From positions 135,508,579 through 135,572,578 of the forward strand of contig CM068829.1 in assembly GCA_028554795.2 (NCBI GenBank): a DNA stretch of 64,000 bases. The letters are read 5' to 3'. The position numbers and the translations under genes are program-made. How positions within the stretch are numbered: position 1 is the stretch's first letter; the number at the start of each line of letters is the position of its first letter. Below, piece by piece: positions 13,555 through 27,657 of this stretch. Source of the stretch: Sinohyriopsis cumingii (Eukaryota; Mollusca; Bivalvia; Unionida; Unionidae). The notes under the pieces were generated by a model. That model did not search any database. It was not told the DNA's origin and worked only from the letters and a program-made list of their open reading frames with translations.

Positions 13555-15660
13555 GGCTTCAACGAAATAAAATACTATAGTCAATACGCTAATGAAGAAT
13601 TCGTTTTTAAATATCAATCATTGATTAATTCATTAGTTAATAAAAATTTGAGTAATCATTGAAATGCGTGTTAATTCATTGATATAATCATAATTGTAAT
13701 TCAGAAGCAAAGAACACTGTGAAATTGTATTTAAATAGAATGTTACCTGTATAGGTGAATTACTGCACTGTGCGTTTTCTGGTATTATGACTAAGTGAAT
13801 AATATAACGAAATTATGTCAATATATCTGTTTTCACAAAATAAGCTTAAAAGCTTTTACCAATAGAATAATATCTGCAAGCACTTCATCCTGATCTCCAT
13901 GAGGGACATTTTAAAATATAAGTATAAATCAATCAATTAATCTGTATTTTCTCAACAAGGAGAGTTCACTTAGAAATACAGAGAACAGTAAAGACAAAGA
14001 GAAGTACAACAACTTACATTGATGATTTACAACATCATTCCAGAAAGTTAATAATACATATAAAACTAATACAGATGAGGAAAAATGACACATTACCGTT
14101 GTATATAAATCCACAAATAAGGAAATAGGAGGCGGAAAAAGAAAAGTGTTATAACAGTACGGACACATTAATGATAATGCCTTTTAACGGCTTTGCTTTC
14201 AAAATAGGGTCTTATAGGTACAAAGGCTTGCAAGAAGCTGAGCTGGAATGTTCTGCTGTTGATTAATATTTGGTCTTCATGCTAAGGAGTACACTTGTTA
14301 TACAAGGACAAGCAATTTGAACAAACAGATCTGAAAATGGTAAATTTGTTTGTCCAGTTTATGTTCAAGAGCAATTCATAAGAGTTTTAGTAGCTATGGC
14401 TCGTCGTTACTTTAAGTTCTATGTTTAGTTCAAGTCCAAACTTGTCAAGCATGTATCAATGAAAGTCGTTGGCAATTTGTCTTGTTAACATACATGATGT
14501 GACCACGTGCTGAAGGATGTCGGTATACTGATGACCACAGTTTAAACAATGAATAATATCTTGACTTGAATACCCACATGGATACAATAAGCCTATAATT
14601 TTCGTTCATTACTATAATTTATGATTCAGTACAGAGTGGAAGAGCGAATTGGTGATTGTAACTGTTGAAATCTAGAAGAAACACGATGTCTATTGATTAT
14701 GCCTATTGATTGATTATGCCTATTGAACTAACAAATTAAAGAATTATCTTAACACTCCATATCCAGTGTCTTCATCAATTATCATTAATCCTAGACAATA
14801 TTCTTCCAGAACGTAGGCTATTTTTCATGGAATAGTGATGAAATTTAAAGCGATGAACTCACCTCAAAATTGAATAATGTTGAGTTGTCTATCGATCAGC
14901 TGTAAACTTAATGTTAGGTTCAAAGAGTCGAAGCAGTTATAACAAAATATTCAGAAGACTTCAAGAACCATTCGTACAAAATTTGTTTTTGGATTAGTAT
15001 ATTTCTGCACCAGACGGTAATACAGTCCTATTCTTTTCAAGTTAGAGTTTATTCGTACGGTCTTAAATGAACTAAGTCATCGTGTCAGTGCATTCAAACA
15101 AAGTCAAGCTACATTGTAGTTACGTTTAGCTTCAAAGACCTGTTTATTTCGAGCAGTACTATGACTATGGTAGAATCTGACTGAAATCAAGCTAATATAT
15201 TTCTTGTCCTTCAAAACTGTCGATGATATCAAGGAGGGCGACTATAGGTGGTATTATTCATTGGTTTCCTCGGTATCTTTTTGTAACGTTTCTTTGTAAC
15301 TTCTTGTGCTACTTGCATCTCTTAGGATACGAATATATTAATTGAACATGCATATTTTAATTATTAGATTTAAATAGGCAATATTGTTAGTTACAGCATA
15401 ATATTAAAATAATGTCCTCAAAATTTAATGTATGCCAGCCAAGGAAACTGTACTGTAAATGTAACCTTAAATCATTTTTTCTCTGTGTTTATTAATGTTG
15501 CCATATAATTATATTCTATCCTTTGCACATAACAAATTACACTATTTACGATACCTGCCTCTGTGTCAATATGAATGTGATATGATGTAAAATTATTTTA
15601 AAAGTTTGAGGGAGATCAATAATTATATATAGGCTGCAGCCTTTAATTATACTAGCGCAT

Positions 15661-15708
<48 letters not shown>

Positions 15709-16839
15709 CACGACACGAATACAACACTGAACCAATGATGCTGTGACACCAGGTTCGTATTCCGTAATCTCAAATTTCCTAAGGGTTAAAGCTCGGAATC
15801 GCACTTCATAAAAGTATACCTGACTAGTTAATTCGTGACTATTGGGTAGATAAATCTGCAGATTATTACACTATATTTTCTTTCCCCTCTTTATAGAATA
15901 GTTTCGTTACTGCCTAATAATGTCAGTATTGTTCAAATCCTTAAAAATCGAGAAATATTGTTAAAGATTGAATATATTGATGATGCGTCATACAGGGCGC
16001 TGGCACCGATCCTCATTTGATGACATACAAACTTTAATATACACTTGAATGTATGAGTTGTTTTTATAGACTGTACTGCAAATGTAACCTTAAATCATTT
16101 TTTATTTTTGTATATTAGTTATATAGTTATTTTTTTTGTGCTTATTGTCAATTTTTCTGAATTTAGGAATTAGAAAGCGAATCCAATCCACTTGCATATA
16201 TTTTATATAATGTGTCTATCTCAAGTTTCTGAAGTATACCGTAAATGCTTACCTGAATCTGTGTGCAGATCAGTATCTCCTGCCTATTTCCTTCCACCAA
16301 ATCGTTGTGAAATTATTGCGACAAGTTGGTAGATAGCTTCGTCTTTTATATAAGTATACAGTGGCACACCTCTGAAAGCAGACGAACATGATTGAATCAG
16401 CGACTGGCCGGAAATTCGACATAAAACACATTTCCGTGTACTTCTAATTTTTAACAGGAAATGAAATATGCAAAAGCGATCTTTCTAATCTCATTAAATG
16501 TGGGAATCAAAACATAACGCACTTTTGGGTGGCCAGACACTTAGTCATTCCAATAAGTGTAATAGTATGAAATCATTAGGGAAGCGTAAGTACTTTCCTC
16601 GAAACACTCAACTGATGTGTAATGCGCGTGTCCCTATTCTAACAATTCAACTTGCTAGCAAATATATTTACCAGATGCCTTTGGAAGCTGATGTCTGAGA
16701 CGGGAAACAAATATTGAGTTTGCTAGTAACGCAGACAGTAAATAAAACAAATGGAAATAATTCTCAATATCTTCTGAAAAACAATTAACAATGAATATAG
16801 ATGCGGTTATTTATGCACAATTGAAAGTATTTATAAATG
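13555..16839. other. Intergenic stretch upstream of the Gly-rich exon
   Basis: No gene recognised. The part next to 13555 would hold the promoter of the Gly-rich protein gene, but I see no clear TATA box. An (AC)n microsatellite occupies about 15660-15706. A short block (gtactgtaaatgtaaccttaaatcattttt) recurs near 15448-15480 and 16073-16103. Confidence 0.5.
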
Positions 16840-18912
16840 TATAGATTCTTACGACCAACAAACTCATATAGATTGATTAAGCTCAATCTTACTCCATAAA
16901 AGGAACAATTATCACGGAACGTATTAAAACACTGAACGGATTTTACCTTTCTCTTTTTCCTTGCAGTTTATTCAACTCTATAAGAGATAAAAGACAGAGG
17001 GTTGTACATTTCAGCCAGTATTGTCACTATGTGCCGAAGGACAAACATCTTAAATCAAGAGATTTAAAAAAAAAAAAATTGTACTAATTTCACCATTCTC
17101 TTCGAAGCGCAAAAATTGTAATTACTTTCCAATACGAATAAACTGCAAGAGGTTTTATTTTTGCAACTTCGGCGACCAGCTGGAAAATCGAAAAAATTGA
17201 ATCTCGTGAAAATGTATGGTGTGCAACAAAACGAGACAACAATTGATGAAATTGCAGAATTCTAGCAATCGGAATGTTCCTAAATCATAAGTTCACCTAA
17301 AGTTCATGACGTGGAAATCTCCCCAGTTTCACAGTATATCTGATACCAATCAAGGGCATAATTAAAGGTTTGAATAAGCATCATTTAATAACGAAAGCAA
17401 TACAAATGAAAATAAAAATAAATCCATACGTGAAGAAAACACGAAGAAGAGGAGGGAACATAAGCAAAAAGATACAAAAACCTAATTTACAGTCAAATCA
17501 GCAAATTCAAATCAACGACAAAAGTTAATATTTACTATAATTTAATCTTACTAAGACCACTCATGACAGATATATGTTCTTTAACATACGTAAATTGACT
17601 GATTGTTTCATACTTAGAAAGAAGAAAAAAGAGTTTCCTCTGTTATTTTCTGTTGAATGTCAGGTCATATAATTCAAAACCCAATTCAAAACCCAAATGA
17701 TGGTCTTTACATCCTACGGATCTTTGCGAAAATTATAGCATTGCAGCAAGTAGATAAAGTACTACATAGTATCTAATATTCAGACGCGCAAACGCCCATC
17801 TATCATTGAATTAATTCAAAAAAAAACTCCAAAATAGCGACTTAGCATTCTGTAATTTACATGAATAATTTAAGTAAATAAATAAATAGTCTCAAACTGT
17901 AACTGAAAACAAATTAAGTTGACTCAATTAAGACTAATGTTAGGGTAAGGAATAAGTGGATCTGAAGTAAGCTACATTTTTATATAGAGCTAAGACAAAA
18001 TATCAGAACCAGGATGAGTCATTGTCCCATAAAATTCGTAACAACTTGCTTCTAGATTATCCTTATTGTTAACAACACCAGACTTTTGAATCTGTAAACA
18101 TCCTATTAATAATTTTCATACCAGACGAAAAGATATGTATTCAGGTAGGCCTCTACCCTCAATTACAGAACAATATATATATATATATATATATTAATAA
18201 CATGATTCATTATCTAAATTAACAAATCATCCCAACACCACTTTCTGACTTTAGAAGTTCGGACTTCATTCAGCCAAACAAAAGAATTAATAAGTATGCA
18301 CCTCTGTTAGCACTACAATAAGGCTATAATCTGGGTATATGCACCAAATCTTGATAAAACAAATTACTGTTAATGTCAGTATTAGTGTATTGTTCCCTAT
18401 TGAACTGCATATGAGTTTTAACGTTGTATGTAAATGAGAGTAATGGGGACAAAAATAAAAAACTACTGCAGCAGTTGATACCATACAAAAAATAACTCAT
18501 TTATGCTTCATTTAAATAGTAATCTCCTTGCGTTATGTCATGCCTTTGCAATGTAAATGTGACCCTGAATGCAATATTTCCAATAATAATAATAATGATA
18601 ATAATAATAATAAGAACATAATAATAAGAATAAGAATAAGAATAAGAATAATAATGACAAAAGCAAATTAGTCCAGAAGACATTCCATTGGATGAGTGAA
18701 CAAAACATTGTGTATATACTAGGCTCTGAAAGTGTAAATTAAAGATTCTATATGGATGCAATCAAAATGAATTCATACGTCTTTTACAATCAATCAAGTT
18801 GTAACATTACATCATGGATACACATATAGTATGCTTATGCGCAGTTGGTACAGTGCCTTAAGTGATGTAATGCTCATCAAGAGACATTCATTAACAGCAG
18901 ATGAGTTAAGAG
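16840..18912. repeat. Segmental duplication copy A
   Basis: This block is homologous to the DNA on both sides of the Polinton. 16840-17120 matches 41262-41550, and 17190-18912 matches parts of 58285-60055 (shared landmarks: atctcgtgaaaatgtat, ggaatgttcctaaatcat, catacgtgaagaa, and an ATA-repeat block). Divergence is moderate with many indels. It ends at gatgagttaagag, where copy B begins, so A and B are tandem neighbours. The interval near 17120-17200 is the uninterrupted version of the Polinton insertion locus. Confidence 0.85.
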
Positions 18913-20116
18913 AAAATTCGAGAAAATTTAATCTCGTGAAAATGTATGGTGTGCAACAACACGAGACAACAATTGATGAAATTGCAGATTTCTAACAATC
19001 GGAATGTTCCTAAGTCATAAGTTCCCGTAAGGTTCATGACGTGGAAATCTCCACAGTTTCACAGTATATCTGAAACCAAAGAAAGTCGCGTCTTCCTTCT
19101 ACCAGATCTGAAGGGCAGTTATCATCGGTATAATTAAACGTTTGACTAAGCATCATTTAAGAACGAAAGCAATACAAATTAAAATAAATCCATACGTGAA
19201 GAAGAAAAAGAAGAAGAAGAGGGAACAGAAGCACAAAGATAGATAAACGTAATTTACAGTCAAATCAGCAAAGTTGAATAAATGACAAAAGTTAATATTT
19301 ATTGAAACTTACTAATACCACGCATGAGCATGGTCAAACTAGTTTATGTTACTGGGTATTTCTGCATGTATTGGGCAGATGATGTGCAATGGGCAGGCGA
19401 TAAACACAAAGGACTTCACTCAGACCCCTATTTGGACTGATATATGTTGTTTAACTTACGTAAATTGACTGACTGTTGCATATTTAGAAAGAAGAAAAAA
19501 AGAGTTTCCTCTGTTCTTTTTCTCCTGAATGTTAGGTTATATCATTCAAACACCTAATGATGGTCTTTACATCCTACTGATCTTTGCAATAATTATAGTA
19601 TTGGATCAAGTAGATGAAGTACTATATAATGTCTAATTAATCAGACACACAAACGTACAGATACATAAACATTCCATATAGTCGTATCCATTATCCTAGA
19701 AATAATGTTCTCAATGTAATATACCCAAAAAGGGCATACATATGACGAAATACTTGTATGACGATTAAGTGTTTGCAGAAAATGATTTTATCATAGATGA
19801 AAATTTATTACAGGGCTATGTTCTACTTTGAAACTATAATGTGTACTGTTACCAGCATTGATATTTAAACGCTCTTCAATAAAATCAAAACATTTCTGCA
19901 GCTTGGGTCAATGACAAAATCTCTGACACAAATAAGGTATACTGAGAAAGAGATAGAGACAGAGCGAGATAGACACAGAAAGAGACAGACTAATGAACAA
20001 GTACGTTTGAGAGGGAGTGGTTAACCTTGGAGAAAATCGACGCGACTACGGTGAGTTTGAAAAAAACCTGATCACTTTATTGAAAGTTACTTCCGCATGC
20101 ATTCAGACTTCAGAGC

Positions 20117-20193
<77 letters not shown>

Positions 20194-20897
20194 GAAGATA
20201 AAATATAGGGTGCACATTTCCGTCGAAACACAAGTGCGTTGCACATTGATTTCCACTCATAGGAACGTTATGTGTAAAACAAGATACCAAGCATCAAATA
20301 CAGTGTAAAACATGAACTTTTGTCCAAAATATATTTATGAGAGTGGGAATATTACCGTTTATAGGAATTAAATTCGTGGTATGACACCTAAAGTATGTTC
20401 TGTAATTCGATTTCATTCAATGTTTGTCTTTGATATATGCTATACAATATACTGTCTGCTTTAGAAAAATGCATTATATTTACGTAAGTTCAATAAATGG
20501 CCTAATTAAAACTATCTGCGAAGGTCAATGCAAATATAAATTACTTCCTATATGATCTGTCAACCAATCATATTGTACTTCGACCCGGAAATAAACAATG
20601 CCAGTCATAACTTCTGTACTGGTAATAAAACGATTTAAAATATAAAAATAGAAGGTGACAGAATATTAACAATTTCGTTATCATTCGAAACGTGAGCAAA
20701 ATCAGGTATGGAATTGCTTATTTATTTCAGACAATATTAGAGATTTCAGACAGCATAGAACAAAGAGTATAACTAAACGGGACATATTTTCTTTTATTAA
20801 TTTTATATGGATATATGACTTTCAACTGTATTCCCCATTTGACTCTCGAAGCCGACAACTAAATAGTCGCAAGTGAAATTACTTTCTGACGTTGCAG

Positions 20898-20976
20898 ATC
20901 TCAATCGGGAGTGTCTTGCCGAAGGCCCGCCTACCGCACGTGGCCCAGTCTTTCGTGTTGTGTGACCTGAAGCCAT
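20898..20976 (+). CDS. Candidate short internal exon, copy B
   Basis: The block is more GC-rich than its surroundings. It is preceded by a pyrimidine-containing acceptor (gacgttgcag) and followed by gtagg. It is open in a frame beginning ISIGSVLPKARLPHVAQ. The paralogous block at 58891-58962 is open in the same frame. Most differences between the two change amino acids. No protein family is recognised. It may be a terminal or internal exon of a small secreted-protein gene whose other exons I cannot connect. Confidence 0.35.
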
Positions 20977-22844
20977 GTAGGATGTACTATTTTAACAAAT
21001 GTGCATAACTTAGTGGAAAGGGGAACTGTTCATGCTCAAGCGACCAGCGAACTTAGCTATTTTATATGTTTTGGCCACGGCCAAAAGTATTCAACGCCTA
21101 TGATCTGAATTAACTTCTTTTGGTTATTACGAATCTGTGGCCTTACACTCAGTAACTAAATAAAGCAAAAACCAACAAGTGCTGTGGAAACTCAGCTAGT
21201 AATATATTTCTCTCGAATACAATGTGAACATTTTAAAAGGAATATATGGGATTATGATTTAAATCCTCGATAGTCCTGACAGTTCTATCAAAAGGTCAAA
21301 CGTTTTAACTATTCCAGATGAAATCCAGTCGGGTTCTAAATGAATTACAATCTTGAATATCCTGATATGCCAAAAGTCCCGATGAATCGCAATGATATAA
21401 ACGAACAATGGCACTGAATGAATTCAAAACTTTTTGCCAAAATAGTGACCTAGAATTATGTAATTAACAGGAATAATTTAAATAAATACATCGTCTCAAA
21501 TAGTAACTGAACACAAATTAACATAACAAATAACTCATTTATGCCTTCATTTAAATAGTAATCTCCTTGTATTTTATTATACCTTCTCAATTTAAACGTG
21601 ACTCGGAATGTAACATTTCCAATAATAATAATAATAATAGTGAATTGGTCCAGAAGACATTCCATTGGATGAGTGAACAAAATATTGTGTATATACTAGG
21701 CTCTGAAAGTGTAAATTGGTGAAGATTCTATTTGGATGGAATCAAAATGAACTCATACGTCTTTAACTATCAGTCAAGCTGTAACGGTACGTCATGGATA
21801 CCGATATAGTATGTTACAGTGCCTTAATTAATGTCATGTGCATCAAAAGACAATCATTAATAGCAGATGAGTTAAGAGCTATTAATTGGACCATTTAAAA
21901 TAGTATCAATTTGTAGATACCTGTCTGGTGCTAGAGAACATATGTCGATTCTTCTAGAAATAACAAAAACAACACAGATAAACTAAGAGCAAGTGAATAA
22001 ATGAAGAATTACATTTATATTTAAAACGCCCACAAGATCTGATATAAAATTCATTCCAAAGCTCTCTCACATGTTGGCTGTCTGGCCTCTATAGTTAAGT
22101 CGAGAATCCCATTTTGCATGTAAAAATATTTATATTTTTGGGATATAATCTACACAGCTTATTTATTTTACTCTCACGTGTCGACTGCATTTGTACAACA
22201 ATACTCTCATGTTGCTAAACAGTGAATACAGTTTTTATTTTACATTTGTGTATGCGAATGAACCTAGATGCTGAATCATTTTCCTTTCAAATTTTGCTTA
22301 AGGCGACTAGGAATTACAATTTTTGCAATATAGTTTTAGACGTATTTTTCAGATGAAACATTTGCTGCTTGCCAGTGGCTGAACAATTCGAAAAATCAGT
22401 AAATGAACGACGGACTGATTTCTAACAACAGAAAAGCTTACTATTTTATACTTTAATGCGCGTTCGAGCCTTGGTGTTTGTTTATTCCAAACGAAACGTC
22501 GTCAGGTAGTTGACCACATTACACATTTGATGTTGCAGACGATGTAATTGATTTCATGAGAAGTACTTGTTTTGATGAAACAGCCGTATGATCCAATTTT
22601 ATCGCCCCAAGATGTGGAAATTATCTTTTATCATCTTCGATGTGAATACATACCTTTTCCATGAATGAAAAGATCTAGAGGCGAAGCTATTTGTGATTGG
22701 ATATGCATATTGTGAAATGATATTTAGAACTGTCCTCCTCATAACAAATATGGAACTCTCAAAGCTGCTTGAATATTGCAATGTGTGATTGTTTTTGAGT
22801 ATATTTTTAACATAAAACGATACAAAGTATGTGTAAATCAAAGG

Positions 22845-22852
22845 TATAAAAA
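22845..22852 (+). promoter_or_regulatory. TATA box for the signal-peptide exon, copy B
   Basis: TATAAAAA lies 88 bp upstream of the ATG at 22933, a plausible distance for a short 5' UTR. The same box and surroundings are conserved at 61060 in copy C. Confidence 0.6.
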
Positions 22853-22932
22853 GAGGCCGTTGGACAGTAACCCTTCGAAAACAGCTGGATAGAGAGTACT
22901 CACATAGCCCTAGCAAAGAAAACGTAGATACC

Positions 22933-22977
22933 ATGCAGACTGTCGTTATTTTAATTCTTGTCAGCTTTTTGGCCATT
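22933..22977 (+). CDS. Signal-peptide exon of a small secreted peptide, copy B
   Basis: The ATG at 22933 begins MQTVVILILVSFLAI, a hydrophobic signal sequence. It is followed at once by gtaagt, a consensus splice donor, which suggests a first coding exon of 15 codons. The paralogue at 61148 begins MHTVPIVILVSSLAI, but its gtaagt is changed. A possible downstream exon begins near 23615 after an ag acceptor (ttttccag) and is open with CGL, ELECPLCQY; the paralogous block at 61812 is open in the same frame with CGL and MKCTSCQY. The phases of the two exons do not match directly, so the gene model is incomplete. Host-defence or other secreted peptides are possible; function unknown. Confidence 0.45.
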
Positions 22978-23000
22978 GTAAGTGGAAAAGCCTAACATTT

Positions 23001-23010
23001 CCTCTCTCTT

Positions 23011-23053
<43 letters not shown>
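23001..23053. repeat. (TC)n microsatellite
   Basis: A CT/TC dinucleotide run just downstream of the signal-peptide exon. A shorter run occupies the same place in copy C at 61219-61248. Confidence 0.9.
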
Positions 23054-23057
<4 letters not shown>

Positions 23058-23614
23058 CTCAATCTGAGCTCAAACTCAAATAGTGTGTACATTTCCAACT
23101 GTTACATTTACACAATAGATCGTATATAAATGCACAGTTTAAGAGAAAGTTATTACAGAATTTAAATAGACTGCATCATTTGTGTGATAAAAGCACAACT
23201 TCCAATACTTGTAAGAGAACTACAAAGTTCATTTTGAACAGGCACAAAACGAAATATGACGACAGCAATACAATTGGTAAATTAAAATGCACATTTTCAA
23301 CATTTAAAGTCTTGGCTTATATTTAGAGATATAAGTGTGTTTATTACGGCCGTTTGGAAAATATCTGTTTTCTTCCATATTCCAATATTACAAGAGAAAG
23401 AAGATTAGGCCTACCAATTTTAATTTATCTTGGTGTTCAAAGACAGAACCTTAAAGTATTTCTGTAGGCAGGGATATTGTTATTTATATTTGATATAGTT
23501 AACCTTCATGAATTGGAATATTTCATTATTTTGTCCTGATATTTCTACTGCTTAGCATATAAGTATATTACAGATGTCATGCATATTTCCACTGAGACGT
23601 AATTTCTTTTCCAG

Positions 23615-23750
23615 CCGGAAATTCGGTTTGTTTGTGTCACATGAAGTACATGATGGTTGTGGGCTGGAGGGGAAGACTTATAGCAGCTATTTTGAACTGG
23701 AGTGCCCGTTATGTCAATACTTAGCCCTAAAATATATCAATAACAGTCTA
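23615..23750 (+). CDS. Candidate second exon with CxxC, copy B
   Basis: After the acceptor-like ttttccag the frame reads SHEVHDGCGLEGK and then ELECPLCQY. Copy C (61812 onward) keeps the same frame with SHDVHEGCGLDRK and EMKCTSCQY. Three cysteines are shared. In copy B the frame runs on to 23954, whereas in copy C it stops at 61956, so only the shared part is supported. The exon end is not defined; I see no clear donor. Function unknown. Confidence 0.35.
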
Positions 23751-26232
23751 TATGTAGTTTCTCTTTATATATACATTGTGAGGCGACCCGCATGTGTCAC
23801 TGTGATATTTCCGCCGTCTTATTTTGATCATAATTTGCATAAATTTCCTCTTGAATATGTTCTAATTATTATCAATAAACAAATAATAATAGTCATAGTC
23901 TTAATATTTATAATAACCACAAACAATGCAATTCTTTTTAAAGAAGTCTTCTAGGAAATGTTAAATACACAATGAATAGCCCTGCGAGTGTTTGGTATAA
24001 TCAACGTGCTATGAACATATAACTGACAAATACGAAAGTTCACAATTCCCCAGCTTAAATATACAAAATGACAATGTACATTAAGAAATGTAGACAATAT
24101 ATCCAATGTATTACAGTCAATATTTGATTGATTACAATGCAAATATAATAGATCTTTGTATTTGAACTTCTTCCTGATTTTAATGCATATTATATATTGA
24201 ATACAGTCAATTATTTCGTGGTAAAATATGCACACAAAGTGTAATTATGCATGGGCGGCGTTTTGTGCATTAAACTACGTTTACATTCTAAGAGCAAGTC
24301 AAGAAAATGGTTTGTCTGCACGAAAAATAATAGATTATATTCAAGAAATATGCACAACTATGGCTGGCATGTATATAAAAACATGCAATTGTATACCAGT
24401 AGTAACTTCTAAATATACCAAAACAATCCCCGGTAAATATAACCCTTAATGACTTCAAGGAGTGACAGATTTCATGATACGAGCACAGAAAGTATAAGAA
24501 GGCTGCAGTGATATTTTTCAAACCCCAAGCAATAATTGAGAATCAGATCTATTTTTTGCACAAAAAGAACAATGCTAATCATTTGTGTACATTTTATTGT
24601 CTGTATTAAACTTTGAACGAAATCCAAAATGTAATGTACTTGATAACATCCTGACGAAACTTCCGGTCGACACAAGATTAGTACCTTGATTAATGATGGA
24701 AACGGATTTAGCCCAGCAGAAGTTAAGGATAGAAAAAAAATACTATTTTTGTTCTAACAGATTGTGTGATCATGTACCAGGAAGAATATTTAAAGGAAAA
24801 CGAAGATTTATCATATTCATCTATATATCTAATATAGCCCGGATAAATTTGGTTATTTTACTCAGAGAAATCTAATAGAGTTATTTAAAAACAATATCAC
24901 TGTTACAATGTGCAGACGCTACTACCTGCTTAGCAATCAATGTAACAATGATGTTAAAAATGTAGGTATACAACGTAAATAATTTGTTCACTTTATATCG
25001 GCAAATAATGTGTTGGAAATATTTATTAAAACTCAAAATGTAGATATCTAGTTTAAGCATCGGTTATCATCACAAAAACAATACAATTTACAGAGATTAC
25101 AACAATAGACTCAAATGAGTCCTTTAATGAATGACAAGGAGAGACTACAATGAACGACTACATTGAATGACTACCGCTGAATACTTCAATGAGGGAATTG
25201 TTACACAGTGGAAAAAGATAACTTGTATATTCAAATGCTGTACTAACTGTCAAATAAAAATCGAGGTTTTGAAGAATTAAATTTCAGGCGTGTGAAAGCA
25301 GACATAAGAGTAAGAAAGCCACGCCAGCCACAGCCAAAACATGAAAATCAACGCCAATGCACAATCACATATTTTACAATGTCGTCTAGGAATTCTAGTA
25401 TTTATTTATTTTAAAGAAAACATTAATGGTCTTGCTTTTAAATAATTGCTGTTGTCTAGAGACTAAAGGTTACATTTGTTATTTTCTAAATGAGTGCTCC
25501 GAAAATGCTCATGTTCATGGATCCATATGTATTAATTTTGATCCATTTTCATCTGAGCATGTTATTGTAAAAGTTCGAAGAACTTGAAATGTGGGTCACA
25601 AAGAAAAGGAATAAAAACCTTTTGGTATGATATAGTTGTACCCTAAATTAGTATTTATAATGTAATGTACGAATTAGTATAATGTACAATATCTTAAAAT
25701 ATAGCCTTCTGAATAGAGCACACAACCAGGAAATCAGGTCGAGATTACCTAAGGGTCATATGGTGGTGTGATATTGATGAAAAGGATACAGATAACCTAT
25801 GATGATTACATTCATGCAACAGAAACAGACGCTGAATGAAAACAATAAAAATCAAATTTGTACATTGTGAACATGCACATGTACATCCACCATAACAATA
25901 GCATAGATTAGTTCTGCGGGTAGATACGTTTACAAGTTGTGGGAGAAAAATATTTTCAAGAAAAGTACAAAATTGGATTGGCCAAATATAAATATTAGCA
26001 TAAGTTATGTCACAGCGATCTACATTTCATTTAGAAGTAAAATGCTCATCAAAGTAAGGGTTTCTGCTAAAACAGCTGTCAAAAAATGTGTTATATAAAT
26101 AACAGGTCACTGTGACCATTTTTGGCATAGTAGAACCATAATGTTTGATGGGTATCATACATTTAGCTATGTCAAAAGGTACATTTATGAAGGTTGCACA
26201 TAATAAGAAAGAATTACTGCGGTTTTAATTTT

Positions 26233-26375
<143 letters not shown>

Positions 26376-27453
26376 CGCGTGAACTTATATCAGTGTCGGA
26401 TTCACTTGTAAACAGTGATGTTTGTTTTAAAACTATTATCAGAAAATACATGCATTGATACGTGTACGAACAAATCTACAAGCTATGAAAGACAATGCAT
26501 ATTGCTTCCTCTTGTACTTGGTCACAGAGAATTACAGCTACAGCAACATCTGTGTATTTAGCCTCGTACCAAACGAAGTTTGTTCTCTTTTTCTTTTTGG
26601 TTTTGTCTTTTAATTTTCTGGTTCATGATATGGATTGAGGCGTTCCAATAGACGATATGTTTGAAACATTCAAAACGCGCGAAACACCCCATGGCGAAAT
26701 CCTTGGTACGGTCACAGTGTCAAAAGTTACAAAATTTCACACTTCAGCTTATTTATATGTATCGCACACTATCGGGACCCATCCGTGGGGCCCGTTTATG
26801 CGAATATCAAGGTATCTTAACTACTTTTAGCGTTGACAGGGCATCCTTTTTATCTTGTGACTGTTACGAAAACTTACTGTATAAAACGTTCATGCCTTGT
26901 CGTGCACGTCTATAGCAGGGAGATTTTGTGAGCATGCCTGCTACCTCTAGCTGCCGTCACCCATACCCCACTCCGTAAAATACGAATGGGGTATAGCTAA
27001 ACATTGAAATAGTATACCCCTTCTCCGTTACCCCTGCATAAAACAACGCTTTTTCAGGTCTTGGACTACATTTAATTTCAGTGTGTGCATACCATGTCCT
27101 TTCCATAATTAGCTCAGGACTGAACTATGTTAAGCAAGGGGAGTAATATATAATGGCATGTAATACTTTCAACTATAGTTATCTCCCACATGTTCGCTAT
27201 ACAACCCTTGAGAATTTCTTTAGATATTAACGATTGTTAAATGACATCTGTTTTCACGACTATGTAGAAGAAACAATTTATTTGAAAAATCAAAAGAAGG
27301 TATATAAACATAAAAGTTGATAAAACTAATGTAGAATCATATTTATAACTGCAAATGTATCGTGAATAACGTACACTTATAAAAATGTACGGTACTGGGG
27401 CAATAAGATGTGTATATGTGATAGCTCCCACTGATATGGACTGCTTCACCAAA

Positions 27454-27492
<39 letters not shown>

Positions 27493-27534
27493 AATATCAT
27501 GAAATCCATGCATAAAACTGTACAGTATGTATAG

Positions 27535-27657
27535 GTTACTGCATTCGTATGGGAAAATATGAACGAGTTTTTCGGATGGATATACCGCACGACCTTGGGA
27601 GTGAAGTACATCCATCCGACGAAACGAGTTCATATTTTCCCATACAAATGCAGTAAC
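27535..27657. repeat. Inverted repeat with 50-bp arms
   Basis: Arm 27535-27583 begins gttactgcattcgtatggg. The arm at 27609-27657 is its near-perfect reverse complement (a few mismatches) and the spacer is 25 bp. It could be a solo foldback or MITE-like element; no clear target duplication is visible. Confidence 0.8.

Larger units (their letters stand above)
18913..24843. repeat. Segmental duplication copy B
   Basis: About 6 kb directly follow copy A and match 58285-63490, the flank right of the Polinton. The common order is: the atctcgtgaaaatgtat block, the short exon-like block near 20898, the ATA-repeat block near 21456-21680, the TATA box and signal-peptide exon near 22845-22980, a (TC)n run, a Cys-containing open block near 23615, and a terminal block ending near 24843. 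An (AT)n run of about 70 bp at 20118-20191 is specific to this copy. Confidence 0.85.

Noticed and set aside
20087-20308. ORFs of repeated Tyr-Ile over AT runs (also near 13056, 26185-26458, 41023-41329)
   Set aside because: They are translations of AT or AC dinucleotide repeats on either strand and have no other coding evidence.
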